This document shows positions 8,791 through 19,425 of a DNA stretch of 64,000 bases, piece after piece (within the stretch, counting starts at the first letter, position 1; each line of letters opens with the position of its first letter). The notes under the pieces are model-generated. The model did not search any database. It had not been told where the DNA came from and saw nothing but the letters and a program-made list of their open reading frames with translations. Position numbers and translations under genes: made by a program. The stretch is from Candidatus Geothrix odensensis (GTDB taxonomy: Bacteria; Acidobacteriota; Holophagae; Holophagales; Holophagaceae). The DNA is taken from the NCBI GenBank assembly GCA_016714685.1, contig JADKCH010000032.1, positions 61,597 to 125,596 on the forward strand. The letters are read 5' to 3'.

Positions 8791-8915
8791 CCCTCCGGGC
8801 TTCGGCTTCGCCAAAGTGGCCTTCCGCTCCTGCTTCATGCTCATGCCTCCAGCCTACCGCCATCCCCCTTGGACGAAGGGGGCCACCTGCCTCAGCATGG
8901 GACCTGGGAGTTTCC

Positions 8916-9284
8916 ATGAGCGCGTCGGACCTGCTGGACATGACCACCATCCAGAACCTGGTGGAGTTGGATGACGGTGGCCATGGCCTGCTCTCCGAAA
9001 TGATCGAGATCTTCCGGGAGGACACGCCGCGCCGCATCCGGGACATCCTCGCGGCCATCGCCGACGGAAACGCCGAGGAGCTGTCCCGCACGGCCCACGC
9101 CCTGAAGGGCGGCTCCGGGGCCCTGGGCGCCCATGCCCTGCGCATCCTGGCGGCCGACCTCGAGGCGCTGGGGCGGGAGGGCGCCACCGAAGCCGGCCCA
9201 GACCTGCACGGACGGCTGGAGGGCACCTTCCAGGCCACCCTGGCGGCCCTGGATGCCTACGTCGAGGGCCTGGAGGCCAAGTAG
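8916..9284 (+). CDS. Hpt (histidine phosphotransfer) domain protein
   Basis: A 122-residue stand-alone phosphotransfer protein that relays phosphate between a hybrid sensor kinase and a response regulator. The phospho-acceptor motif is AHALKGGSGALGA, with His61 followed by the conserved Lys and Gly. It is all-helical with a C-terminal helix. The start at ATG 8916 follows GGGAG. No hybrid kinase is adjacent, so its partners must be encoded elsewhere. Confidence 0.88.
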   Translation: MSASDLLDMTTIQNLVELDDGGHGLLSEMIEIFREDTPRRIRDILAAIADGNAEELSRTAHALKGGSGALGAHALRILAADLEALGREGATEAGPDLHGRLEGTFQATLAALDAYVEGLEAK

Positions 9285-9289
9285 GGTCG

Positions 9290-10132
9290 TCAGGGCGCGC
9301 CGAAGGGCCTCACGCCCGGGGTGCCCTTGGGCGGAGGCTGGTCGCTGATCTGGATGCGGCCATTGGCGTCGGTCCACTGGTAGATGCGGGTGGCCGCCCG
9401 CTGCTGCGCCGTGGGCTCGGGGACGGTCTTCTCCTCCTCCACCTTGAAGCCGCCCCGGCCCTTCTGCAGCAGGGTCATGCTCCCCGCCAGCCTGGGATCG
9501 GGCTGCACGGCCTTGCGGTGGTAGAGGTTCAGCACCTTGGGCACATAGGCCCGGGTCTCGCGGAAGGGCGGGATGCCCTTGTGCTTGTTCACGGCGCCCT
9601 CGCCGGCGTTGTAGGCCGCCACCACCCGGGTGAGGTCGCCCGAGTAGTAATCGTGGAGCCACTTCAGATACTTCACGCCGCCGCTGATGTTCTGCCGCGG
9701 ATCAAAGGGATCCAGCACCCCGAAGCGCTCGGCCGTGGAGGGCATGAGCTGCATGAGGCCCAGGGCCCCGACCCGAGAGCGGGCTTTGTAGTTGAAGGCG
9801 CTCTCGGCCTGGATGATGGCCCGGGCCAGGTGCGTGTCCACGCCCTCGCGCTGGGCGATCTCGTCCACCAGGGCGATGAGCTCGGGACTCTTGAGGGCCC
9901 TGGCCATCTCCGCGGGCGTCACCGCCAGGCGCACCTTGCCCACGCCCACGTGCTTCAGCACCAGGCCCTGCCCCTTCATGTAGGCCGGTGGCAGGTTGTT
10001 GATCACCAGCCGGCCCTGCGGGTCGTAGTAGGTGTAGAGGTAGGTGATGCCGGGCTTGGCCGGCACCCGCGGCGTCCCGGCCGCCAGGGCCAGGGCGAGG
10101 AAGGGGAGCAACGGCAGCGGGAAGCGCGACAT
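9290..10132 (-). CDS. Lytic transglycosylase (SLT domain) with DUF4124-like ends
   Basis: A secreted peptidoglycan-cleaving enzyme of 280 residues. A signal peptide (about 1-18) is followed by a DUF4124-like strand (YTYYDPQGRLVINN). The goose-type lysozyme/SLT fold then carries catalytic Glu110 in IIQAESAFN, GLMQLMPSTA and AAYNAGEGAV. A second DUF4124-like stretch (IYQWTDANGRIQISDQ) closes the protein. ATG 10132 is preceded by GGAGGT. It acts in the periplasm during wall turnover or insertion of envelope machines. Confidence 0.9.
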   Translation of the reverse strand: MSRFPLPLLPFLALALAAGTPRVPAKPGITYLYTYYDPQGRLVINNLPPAYMKGQGLVLKHVGVGKVRLAVTPAEMARALKSPELIALVDEIAQREGVDTHLARAIIQAESAFNYKARSRVGALGLMQLMPSTAERFGVLDPFDPRQNISGGVKYLKWLHDYYSGDLTRVVAAYNAGEGAVNKHKGIPPFRETRAYVPKVLNLYHRKAVQPDPRLAGSMTLLQKGRGGFKVEEEKTVPEPTAQQRAATRIYQWTDANGRIQISDQPPPKGTPGVRPFGAP

Positions 10133-10162
10133 CAGACCTCCATGATAAGGCCTGGGGGTCAT

Positions 10163-10595
10163 TCAACCCAGAAAGGCGGCCAGGGCGTCCCCACTGAAGG
10201 GGCCCACATCGTGGCGCGCCAGGACCTCACCCTCGCCTGTCACTCGCAACAACTTGGCAAAAACATCGGTCTGCCAACCGAATGCCTTCTTTAAGGCCTC
10301 GCCTCCCCGATGGATCTGCACCACCTGCTCCCAGACCCCGCTCGGAACATGGGCCCGCATGGCCTCCGCCACACCGGCCATCGATTCGGGAGTTGTGTCC
10401 CCTAACAGCGGTTGGAAGGCTGAGGAAGGGGATGCCCCGCTCTGCGAGGGCCGCCTTCCAGGCACCCACGTCATGGCGGGCGTCGTGGGCGAAGCCGATG
10501 ACGAGGACGAGACCCGCAGCTGGCAAGTCACTGGGAAAGCGGAGGGTGCGACCCGAGAGGGTGGTGCCTTCGAGGGGCGGGAGCCGGTCAAGCAA
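10163..10595 (-). pseudogene. Thioredoxin-fold-like protein, frame broken
   Basis: Two overlapping reading frames together make one protein of about 143 residues. The N-terminal part (TTG 10595, preceded by AAGGTGG) reads LVLVIGFAHDARHDVGAWKAAL, an AhpC/redoxin-like first strand without a CxxC. The C-terminal part reads GWQTDVFAKLLRVTGEGEVLARHDVG. One extra base around 10409-10418 separates them. The start lies 9 bp after the icmF stop, so it is probably the second gene of that unit. Family assignment is by fold resemblance only; the break may be a sequencing error. Confidence 0.55.
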
Positions 10596-10603
10596 GGGCC
10601 ACC

Positions 10604-13600
10604 TTACATGTTCCGGCGGTACTGCCCGCCCACTTCGTAGAGGGCCTGGCTGATCTGGCCCAGGCTGCAGACCTTGGCGGTGTCCAGCAGGGCCTCGAAG
10701 AGGTTGCCGCCGCGGCGGGCGACCTCCTTGAGGGTGCCCAGGGCCGCCGGGGCGCGTTCCGCGTTGCGGCGGTGGAAGGCCTCGAGGTTGCGGATCTGCT
10801 GGGCCTTCTCCTCTTCGCTGCTGCGGATGAGCTCGATGGCGCCCAGCTCGGGCGGCGCCGGATTCAGGAAAGTGTTCACGCCCACGATGGGCAGCTCCCC
10901 GCTGTGCTTGAGGTGCTCGTACTGCATGGACTCTTCCTGGATCTTGCCGCGCTGGTACATCGTCTCCATGGCGCCCAGCACCCCGCCACGATCGGCGATG
11001 CGCCGGAACTCGACCAGTACCGCCTCCTCCACCAGCTCCGTGAGCTGCTCGATGATGAAGGCGCCCTGCAGCGGGTTCTCGTTCTTGGCCCCGCCCAGCT
11101 CGCGGTTGATGATGAGCTGGATGGCGATGGCCCGGCGGACGCTCTCCTCCGTGGGCGTGGTGATGGCCTCGTCGTAGGCATTGGTGTGCAGGCTGTTGCA
11201 GTTGTCGTAGATGGCGTAGAGGGCCTGCAGGGTGGTGCGGATGTCGTTGAAGTCGATCTCCTGGGCGTGCAGCGAGCGGCCCGAGGTCTGGATGTGGTAC
11301 TTCAGCTTCTGGCTGCGGTCGTTGGCGCCGTACTTCTCACGCATGGCCAGCGACCAGATGCGCCGGGCCACGCGGCCGATGACGCTGTATTCCGCGTCCA
11401 GGCCGTTGCTGAAGAAGAAAGACAGGTTCGGCGCGAAGTCGTCGATGTCCATGCCCCGCGAGAGGTAGTACTCCACGAAGGTGAAGCCGTTGGCCAGGGT
11501 GAAGGCCAGCTGGCTGATGGGATTCGCGCCGGCCTCGGCGATGTGGTACCCGCTGATGCTCACGGAGTAGAAGTTGCGCACCTTCTCCTCGATGAAGCGC
11601 TCCTGGATGTCGCCCATGACCTTGAGGCTGAACTCCGCGCTGAAGATGCAGGTGTTCTGGGCCTGGTCCTCCTTGAGGATGTCGGCCTGCACCGTGCCCC
11701 GCACGGACTGCAGCGCCTCGGCCCGCAGCCTGGTGTAGACGTCCGGCGGCAGGAGCTCATCTGAGGTCACGCCCAGCAGGGCCAGCCCCAGGCCGTCATT
11801 GCCCTCGGGAAGCCCGCCCTCGTACCGGGGGCGGGCCATGCCCTTCGAGGCATACAGGGCGTCGATCTTCGCCTGGGCGGCATCCATCTGGCCGTGTTCC
11901 TTCAGCCACTGCTCGGCCCGCTGGTCGATGGCGGCGTTCAGGAAGAAGGCCAGCATGGTGGGGGCCGGCCCGTTGATGGTCATGCTCACGCTGGTGGTGG
12001 GGCAGAGCAGGTCGAAGCCGGAATAGAGCCTCTTCGCGTCGTCCACGGTGCAGATGGAGACGCCACTGTTCCCCACCTTGCCATAGATGTCAGGGCGGAC
12101 ATGGGGGTCCTCGCCGTATAGGGTCACGCTGTCGAAGGCCGTGCTGAGGCGCACGGCGGGCTGGCCCTTGCTCACGTAGTGGAAGCGCTTGTTGGTGCGC
12201 TCCGGCGTGCCCTCGCCCGCGAACATGCGGGTGGGGTCCTCGCCGGCCCGCTTGTACTCGAAGGAACCGGCCGTGAAGGGGAAGCGGCCCGGCAGGTTCT
12301 CCAGCAGCTGCCAGCGGAGGATGTCGCTCCAGCCCGAGTGGGCGGGCAGCGCCACCTTGGGCACCGGGGTGCCGCTGAGGGACTGGGTGTAGTTGGCGGT
12401 GCGGATCTCGCGGCCGCGCACCACGTAGACGTTCTCGGGGTCGGTGTAGTTCTTCCGCAGGCCGGCCCAGTCCTGGAGCAGGCGGCGGCTCTCGCCGTGC
12501 AGCTCGCCAAGGTGCTCCTGGTAGCGCTGGCGGAGCAGGAGGATCGCGGCACCCTGCTCGCCCTCGACGGCCTCCACGAGGTGGGCGGCGTCGTAGAAGG
12601 TGGCGGCGGGAGGTACACGATCCCCCAAGGTCCGCAGGCTCACCCACAGGGAGTGGGCCACTTCGGCGGTCTCGGCCTGGCGCCGGGCCCAGGCCTTGTA
12701 GGCCTGCACGGCATCGGCGATCTCTGCCAGGTAGCGCACCCGCTCGGGCGGGATGATGGCGGCCCGCCGCGGGCTGCCGGGTTCGGCCTGCAGCCGGGGT
12801 TCCCAGCCGAGGCCGGTCTTGAGGGCCAACGCACGGACCAGGTTCACGTAGAGCCAGTTGGTGGCCGGGTCGTTGAACTGGGAGGCGCAGGTGGCGAATA
12901 CCGGCATGTCCTCGGGCGCCTGGCCGAAGCGCTTGTGGGCCCGCTGGTACTGCTTGCGCACGTCCCGCAGGGCATCCTCGGCGCCCCGCTTGTCGGCCTT
13001 GTTCAGCACGACGAGGTCGGCGAAGTCCAGCATGTCGATCTTCTCGAGCTGGCTGGCGGCGCCGTACTCCGGCGTCATCACGTACATGGAGAGGTCCGCC
13101 ATGTCCGCGATCTCGCTGTCGCTCTGGCCGATGCCCGCGGTCTCCACGATCACCAGGTCGAAGCCCTCCACCTTGGCGGCGGCGATGCTGGCCAGCAGGG
13201 CCTCGCTGGTGGCCCGGTGGGCCGCGCTGCGGGTGGCCAGGCTGCGCATGAAGACGCGGTCGCGCAGCTCGGGGTGGTAGAGCGCGTTCATGCGAATGCG
13301 GTCGCCCAGCAAGGCGCCACCCGTCTTCCGCTTGGTGGGATCGACGCTGAGAACCGCCACGCGGTTCTCAGGAAAATCGACGAGGAAACGACGCAGAAGT
13401 TCGTCGACGAGAGAGGACTTGCCCGCACCACCGGTACCCGTGATGCCCAGGACAGGAATCTTCTTGAGCGGCTTTTCAAGGCTACCCACGGTGCCGAGCT
13501 CAATCTCCGTGATCCTCCGCGCCAACGACAGCGCCGCGGGCTTCTCACGCGGATCGAAATCGCAGCGCTCGACCATGTCGTCGATCATGCCCTGCAGGCC

Positions 13601-14020
13601 CATGTGGCGCCCGTCCTCGGGGCTGTAGATCCGGGCGACGCCGTAGGCCTCCAGCTCGCGGATCTCCTCGGGAACGATGACCCCGCCCCCGCCGCCGAAG
13701 ACCTGGATGTGGCCCGCGCCGCGCTCCCGCAGCAGCTCCACCATGTACTTGAAGAACTCGACATGGCCTCCCTGGTAGCTGGAGACCGCGATGCCCTGCG
13801 CATCCTCCTGGATGGCGGTGTCCACGATGTCCTGCACGGAGCGGTTGTGGCCCAGGTGGATCACCTCGCAGCCCGTGGCCTGCAGGATCCGCCGCATGAT
13901 GTTGATGCTGGCGTCGTGGCCGTCGAAGAGGCTGGCGGCGGTGATGAACCGCACCTTGTGCGCGGGGGTGTAGCCCTCGGGCGCGTGGGTGGCGGTCTTG
14001 GCGGCAGTGAGCGTGGACAT
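10604..14020 (-). CDS. icmF: Fused acyl-CoA mutase/G-protein chaperone (IcmF type)
   Basis: An adenosylcobalamin-dependent carbon-skeleton mutase, typically isobutyryl-CoA/n-butyryl-CoA mutase, with its MeaB-like GTPase built in. The 1138 residues show the IcmF domain order. A B12-binding domain comes first, with the lower ligand His35 in DGHDASIN. Next is a GTPase domain with P-loop GTGGAGKS at 195-202 and NKAD for guanine specificity. The large TIM-barrel mutase domain forms the C-terminal half. The G domain guards cofactor loading. Fusion of all three parts distinguishes it from MutA/MutB. Substrate specificity among isobutyryl, pivalyl and isovaleryl-CoA cannot be fixed by eye. Confidence 0.93.
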   Translation of the reverse strand: MSTLTAAKTATHAPEGYTPAHKVRFITAASLFDGHDASINIMRRILQATGCEVIHLGHNRSVQDIVDTAIQEDAQGIAVSSYQGGHVEFFKYMVELLRERGAGHIQVFGGGGGVIVPEEIRELEAYGVARIYSPEDGRHMGLQGMIDDMVERCDFDPREKPAALSLARRITEIELGTVGSLEKPLKKIPVLGITGTGGAGKSSLVDELLRRFLVDFPENRVAVLSVDPTKRKTGGALLGDRIRMNALYHPELRDRVFMRSLATRSAAHRATSEALLASIAAAKVEGFDLVIVETAGIGQSDSEIADMADLSMYVMTPEYGAASQLEKIDMLDFADLVVLNKADKRGAEDALRDVRKQYQRAHKRFGQAPEDMPVFATCASQFNDPATNWLYVNLVRALALKTGLGWEPRLQAEPGSPRRAAIIPPERVRYLAEIADAVQAYKAWARRQAETAEVAHSLWVSLRTLGDRVPPAATFYDAAHLVEAVEGEQGAAILLLRQRYQEHLGELHGESRRLLQDWAGLRKNYTDPENVYVVRGREIRTANYTQSLSGTPVPKVALPAHSGWSDILRWQLLENLPGRFPFTAGSFEYKRAGEDPTRMFAGEGTPERTNKRFHYVSKGQPAVRLSTAFDSVTLYGEDPHVRPDIYGKVGNSGVSICTVDDAKRLYSGFDLLCPTTSVSMTINGPAPTMLAFFLNAAIDQRAEQWLKEHGQMDAAQAKIDALYASKGMARPRYEGGLPEGNDGLGLALLGVTSDELLPPDVYTRLRAEALQSVRGTVQADILKEDQAQNTCIFSAEFSLKVMGDIQERFIEEKVRNFYSVSISGYHIAEAGANPISQLAFTLANGFTFVEYYLSRGMDIDDFAPNLSFFFSNGLDAEYSVIGRVARRIWSLAMREKYGANDRSQKLKYHIQTSGRSLHAQEIDFNDIRTTLQALYAIYDNCNSLHTNAYDEAITTPTEESVRRAIAIQLIINRELGGAKNENPLQGAFIIEQLTELVEEAVLVEFRRIADRGGVLGAMETMYQRGKIQEESMQYEHLKHSGELPIVGVNTFLNPAPPELGAIELIRSSEEEKAQQIRNLEAFHRRNAERAPAALGTLKEVARRGGNLFEALLDTAKVCSLGQISQALYEVGGQYRRNM

Positions 14021-14092
14021 GGGTCCCCCATTCGGGCGAACGCCCAGTCTACCGGCCCGCCAGTCCCAACCGGAGGGTCTGTTTACCCGGAG

Positions 14093-15607
14093 TCAGTTCA
14101 CTTCCAGGAGGCCCACTGGGAACCGCTCTTCCATGAGCGCTTGCCGCTCCTGCAGGTGCTGCATCAGGGCCTTCCATTTGGGGAGGCTGCGGAGGGGTTC
14201 CAGCATCGGGCTCCGTTCGTACCAGACGGTGCAGCCGAAGCCACGGGCGAAGGCCCGGCCGGCCATCTCCATGGCGCTGGCCCGGTCGCCCATGAGGGCA
14301 TAGGCCTCGGCCAGCCGGATGGTGAACTCCCCGTCCGGCTCCCGCATGCCGATGCGCTCCTGGTCGTACTCCCGGAGCTTCTGCCAGGCCTCCTCTTTCC
14401 GCCCTTCGAGGATGAGGTCGTAGATCTCGCTGAGGCGCATGATGTTGGGATAACCGTGGGCCAGCTCCGAGGCGGCGCGGAACTCCCGCTGGGCCAGGGC
14501 CTGGTCGCCCCTGGTCAGGGCCAGGTAGCCCCGGTAGAAGGGCAGCACGCCGGAGGTGCTGCGCAGGTGGCCGGGCTGTTCCTGGAGGCTGGCCTCGAAG
14601 CGGGGGATCTCTCCGGTGTAGAGGCAGGTGATGTCGACGGCCTGGGGCTGCACCTGGGCGAAGCTCAGCTCATCCCGCAGATCCATGGCCCTCCGCGCCA
14701 GGGGCAGCAGGCCGGCGCCCCGGGCGGCGTAGGCGATCCCGGTCAGGAGCGTCGGGTTGTGCGGCTGCCTGCGGCGGGCGCGCAGCAGGAGGTCCAGAGC
14801 CTCCTGCTGGTTGCCGCTGTCCGCCTTCAGCAGGGAGAGCAGGAAGGCCCCACGAGGGTGGTCCGGCGCCAGGAGCAGGCCGCGCTGGAGGCAGGCTTCC
14901 GCATCCGCCTGGTCCTGGCGGAAGGCCGCGGGGTTGTTGAGCAGCGCGCGGTAGCGCAGATTGCCCAGCAGGATCCAGGCGCTGGCGCAGCGGGGTTCCT
15001 GGCGCGTGGCCTGTTCCGCGAGCTTCATCGCCTCGTCCAGGCGTTGATTCTGGAGCCGCCAGGCCCCTGCCTGCACGAGGTTCCAGAAGACCGCCGCGGA
15101 GGTGGGGAGGAGGTCCACCCCCGCGGGCTGAATCTTTCTCGGAAAGGTCCCCAGGAAGGCGTCGAAGGCCCGGGCCGGTGCCAGCGGGGCGGCCTTGTGG
15201 GTCTGCCAGGGCACCGCGATGCCCGGGGCCAGCTGCTGGCTCCAGGCATGGCGATAGCTGAGGTCCAGGTCCTCGCCGACGCGGCGGAGGTCCAACTGGA
15301 TCAGCAGGGTCCGGGCCTGTCCGCAGACAGGGGTCAGGTCTGCCGGCAGCTGGGTCAGGCTGGTGATCGCGAAGCGACCGTGAAGCTCCAGCTGGTCCTG
15401 GACCAGTGCGACCACGGCCCGGCTCTGGGCGGATTCCAGGCCGGAGCCTTCGGTGGCCACCGGGCCGATGAGCACGACCTTCAGGCGAGAGCCTGCCCCT
15501 TGCCGGGCCAGCAGCCAGGCCAGCCCACTCCCGGCCAGAAGGAGCAGGGCGAAAGCGGCGCCCAGCCAGAGGTTGGCGCGAGGGGATCGGGAGGTCAGCA
15601 TTGCCAT
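14093..15607 (-). CDS. Membrane-anchored TPR protein, paralogue A
   Basis: 504 residues with an N-terminal transmembrane anchor (about 13-34) and a large soluble part. The first ~150 residues form an uncharacterised alpha/beta domain (VVLIGPVATEGSG, RTLLIQLDLRRVG). TPR-like helical repeats follow to the C-terminus, which ends with FGCTVWYERSPMLEPLR and KWKALMQHLQERQ. It is a clear paralogue of the gene directly upstream, 10 bp away, sharing architecture and the C-terminal motif. Similar layouts occur in proteins attached to signalling kinases, but no kinase domain is present. Function unknown. Confidence 0.7.
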   Translation of the reverse strand: MAMLTSRSPRANLWLGAAFALLLLAGSGLAWLLARQGAGSRLKVVLIGPVATEGSGLESAQSRAVVALVQDQLELHGRFAITSLTQLPADLTPVCGQARTLLIQLDLRRVGEDLDLSYRHAWSQQLAPGIAVPWQTHKAAPLAPARAFDAFLGTFPRKIQPAGVDLLPTSAAVFWNLVQAGAWRLQNQRLDEAMKLAEQATRQEPRCASAWILLGNLRYRALLNNPAAFRQDQADAEACLQRGLLLAPDHPRGAFLLSLLKADSGNQQEALDLLLRARRRQPHNPTLLTGIAYAARGAGLLPLARRAMDLRDELSFAQVQPQAVDITCLYTGEIPRFEASLQEQPGHLRSTSGVLPFYRGYLALTRGDQALAQREFRAASELAHGYPNIMRLSEIYDLILEGRKEEAWQKLREYDQERIGMREPDGEFTIRLAEAYALMGDRASAMEMAGRAFARGFGCTVWYERSPMLEPLRSLPKWKALMQHLQERQALMEERFPVGLLEVN

Positions 15608-15617
15608 GGGTCTCAGC

Positions 15618-17135
15618 TTAGAGCCCGAAGCGTGCCGGCGTGAAGTGCGCCTGGAGAAGCCGTTGCCGCTCTTCCAGGTGCTGGATCAGGGCATTCCACC
15701 GGGCCGTGCCCCGGATGGGGGCCAGGAAGGGGCTTTGCTGGTACCAGCGGGTGCAGCCGAAGCCTTGGCTGAAGGCTCGGTCCGCCTGGGCCATGGCTCC
15801 CGGGAGGTCGCCCGCCAGGGCGAAGGCCTCGGCCATCTTGAAGGTGAACTCCCCGTCCGGCACGCGGAGCCCCACCCGGGCCTGCTCCAGCCGGCGCAGG
15901 CGCTCGGTCGCCAGGCTTCCCCGCCCTTCGGCCACGGCTTCGTAGATGGCGGCCAGCTGCTGGAACTGGGCGAAGCCATCCGGCAGGGCCTGGGCCTGGG
16001 CGAACCAGTAGCGGGCCAGCGTCCGGTCGCCCCGGATCAGGGCCACGTAGCCCCGGTAGAACCGGACCACCGCGTTGCGCGGATCGCCGGGGTGCTCGTT
16101 GAGCCCACCCTCGAAGCGTTCCAGGTCGCCGCGGTAGAGGTAGGCATTCTCGGTGGCGTTCGGCTCAAGATCGGAGAAAACCAGCTGATCCCGCCGGGCC
16201 AGGGCCTTCTCGGCCAGCTCCAGGAGGCCCGCGCAGCGCGCCGCATAGGCGAGTCCCGTGTAGAGGGTGGGGTCCAGCGGGTGGGCCTTGAGGCTCTGCT
16301 GGAGCACGTGGAGGGCCTCCCGCTGGTCTCCAGCGTCGACCTTCAGCTGGGCGAGCAGGTACCCGCAGTGGGGGTGGTTGGGAGCCAGGTCGAGGGCCTT
16401 GCGGAAGTAGCGATGGGCCTCTGCCTGCCCCTGCGGGTGCCCCTGAGGATCGATGAGCAGCAGCCGGTAGAGCAGATCCCCGCGGGTCATCCAGGCCATG
16501 GCACAGCGGGGCTCCAGGTCCGTGGCCTGCTTCGCCAGCTCCATGGCCGGCAGCAGGCGGTCGTTCTGGCGATGCCAGGCCATGGCCTGCAGGAGCGACC
16601 AGAAGGCCTCGGAGGACTCCGGAATGAGCGGCTCCCCTTCCTGATCCCGGGACAGCCGGAAGGGCAGTCCTTCCCGCAGGGCCGCAAAGGCCGCCCGGGG
16701 TGATCGGGCGGAAACCTCCAGGGCCTGCCAGGCCGAGGATCCCCGCGCGCGCAGGGCCTCCACCCGGGCCGTCCGAAGCGTCAGCACCACCAAGGCGCCC
16801 TCCCGCCGCGGCCTCAGTTCAAGCACGACCGCCGCCTCGGGGAGGCGCTTCAAGTGCTCGGGTCCTGGTGCGTAGGACAGGCGGGTGAGCGACACGGGAG
16901 CCAGCGTCTTCAGGTCGTACTCCACCAGATCCTGGAAGGCGGACCGGAGATCCGGATCCAGGCCATCCTGGCCAGGACCATCGGGGCGGATGAGCAGCAC
17001 CTGGACCGGTTGGCCGAAGCCGCCGCGATGCAACAGCCAGGCGGCCCCAGTACCGGACAGCAGGAGGACCGCCAACAGGAGGACGGCGGGCAGGAAACGA
17101 CGGCGCGGCGAGGACGGATCGGAGGGGCCGGCCAT
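15618..17135 (-). CDS. Membrane-anchored TPR protein, paralogue B
   Basis: 505 residues with a transmembrane segment near 13-33, an alpha/beta domain starting VQVLLIRPDGPGQ, then TPR repeats. It matches paralogue A in order and in motifs such as LEPRCAMAW and FGCTRWYQQSPFL plus NALIQHLEERQ. I chose ATG 17135. A GTG at 17177 is in frame but adds a non-conserved leader, and neither has a strong ribosome-binding site. It is probably co-transcribed with paralogue A after a tandem duplication. It is divergent from the HtrA protease. Function unknown. Confidence 0.7.
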   Translation of the reverse strand: MAGPSDPSSPRRRFLPAVLLLAVLLLSGTGAAWLLHRGGFGQPVQVLLIRPDGPGQDGLDPDLRSAFQDLVEYDLKTLAPVSLTRLSYAPGPEHLKRLPEAAVVLELRPRREGALVVLTLRTARVEALRARGSSAWQALEVSARSPRAAFAALREGLPFRLSRDQEGEPLIPESSEAFWSLLQAMAWHRQNDRLLPAMELAKQATDLEPRCAMAWMTRGDLLYRLLLIDPQGHPQGQAEAHRYFRKALDLAPNHPHCGYLLAQLKVDAGDQREALHVLQQSLKAHPLDPTLYTGLAYAARCAGLLELAEKALARRDQLVFSDLEPNATENAYLYRGDLERFEGGLNEHPGDPRNAVVRFYRGYVALIRGDRTLARYWFAQAQALPDGFAQFQQLAAIYEAVAEGRGSLATERLRRLEQARVGLRVPDGEFTFKMAEAFALAGDLPGAMAQADRAFSQGFGCTRWYQQSPFLAPIRGTARWNALIQHLEERQRLLQAHFTPARFGL

Positions 17136-17236
17136 GAACGTCCCAGGAAAGTGGACCTTCAAGGTACCCGGGATCACGAAGCCTGGGGCAATGCCGCGGG
17201 AGTGCCCGAGACCGCATAATCGTTCCGGGAGCCCCC

Positions 17237-18436
<1,200 letters not shown>

Positions 18437-18443
18437 GAGGCGG

Positions 18444-19355
18444 CTACTTCTTGGCCGGCACCTGGATCATGGGGGTCGCGCCGCCCATGGGCGTGATGAT
18501 CAGGTTGCCCTTGGCTCCGATATCGCGCAGGGCCTGGATGCGCTGGTACTCGATGATCTGCGGAGTCAGGCTCTGGCTCACGATCTGCTGGGCGCGGGCC
18601 TGGCCCTCGGCCTCGATGCGCTTGCGCTCAGCCTCCTGCTTCTCCTTCTGGAGGACGAACGCCATCTTCTGGGCGTCCTGGTCGGCGGCGATCTTGTCGT
18701 TGATGGCCTTGGTGATCTGATCGGGCAGGAGGACGTTCCGGAGGAGCACCTGCTCCATGGTGATGCCCCGGTGCTCGAAGGAGGCCTTGAGGGTCTTCGT
18801 GACCTGGTCCACGAAGGCCTGCCGCTTGGAGGTGTAGAGCTCCGTGGCCAGCAGGTTGGCCGCCGCATCGCGCAGGCTGGCGCGAATCTCGCTGCGCAGG
18901 ATCTTGTCCTCCACATCGGGGCCGATCTCGCTGTAGATCTTGGCGACCTTGGCCTGCTGGAGGGCGTAGAAGATGGTGCAGTCCAGCTTCACCGTCAGGC
19001 CGTCGCTGCTGATGACGGCGATGGAGTCATCCCCCCGCTTCTGCCCCTCCTCCGCCACGTTGGTCATGGTGTAGTTCCTGGTGCGCACCTCCATCTCCAC
19101 CACCTGGGAGAAGGGGTTGATGAAGTGGAGCCCCGCGGGCAGGGCCTGGTCCCGCACCGTGCCGAACAGCACCACCACGCCTGCCTGGCCGGGCGGGACG
19201 ATCACCGCCATGGAGGCCAGGAACACCACGACACCCAGCCCCAGCCCCACCCACTGCACGATGACCAGCCGGGCCGAAAGGGGGAACCCCACCTTCGTCT
19301 TCCATCGCCAGGCCAGCGCGCCAATCACGATGAGCAGAACGGCAACGAGGACCAT
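18444..19355 (-). CDS. SPFH/band 7 (prohibitin-like) membrane protein
   Basis: 303 residues with two N-terminal hydrophobic segments (about 1-17 and 30-52). The SPFH domain follows, with PPGQAGVVVLFGTV, LPAGLHFINPF and a long coiled-coil rich in Gln, Glu, Ala and Arg (KEKQEAERKRIEAEGQARAQ). Such proteins oligomerise into membrane rings or scaffolds and often control proteases. ATG 19355 is chosen because GGAGGT sits 5 nt upstream; the TTG one codon earlier is too close to that site. It converges on the HtrA protease gene, a suggestive but unproven pairing. Confidence 0.88.
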   Translation of the reverse strand: MVLVAVLLIVIGALAWRWKTKVGFPLSARLVIVQWVGLGLGVVVFLASMAVIVPPGQAGVVVLFGTVRDQALPAGLHFINPFSQVVEMEVRTRNYTMTNVAEEGQKRGDDSIAVISSDGLTVKLDCTIFYALQQAKVAKIYSEIGPDVEDKILRSEIRASLRDAAANLLATELYTSKRQAFVDQVTKTLKASFEHRGITMEQVLLRNVLLPDQITKAINDKIAADQDAQKMAFVLQKEKQEAERKRIEAEGQARAQQIVSQSLTPQIIEYQRIQALRDIGAKGNLIITPMGGATPMIQVPAKK

Positions 19356-19425
19356 CAACCACCTCCAGGGAGCGCGTCAGCTTAGCAGGCCCACGGAACG
19401 GGGCGGTGACGGCGCCGAACAGACC

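Noticed and set aside
14020..14092. Possible tRNA or small RNA between icmF and the TPR gene
   Set aside because: No cloverleaf pairing or conserved TPsiC-like sequence was found.
12179..15643. A 1154-codon open frame on the plus strand opposite icmF and the TPR gene
   Set aside because: It is antisense to two clear genes, has Gly/Leu/Val-heavy composition typical of the opposite strand of high-GC genes, and spans two unrelated genes.
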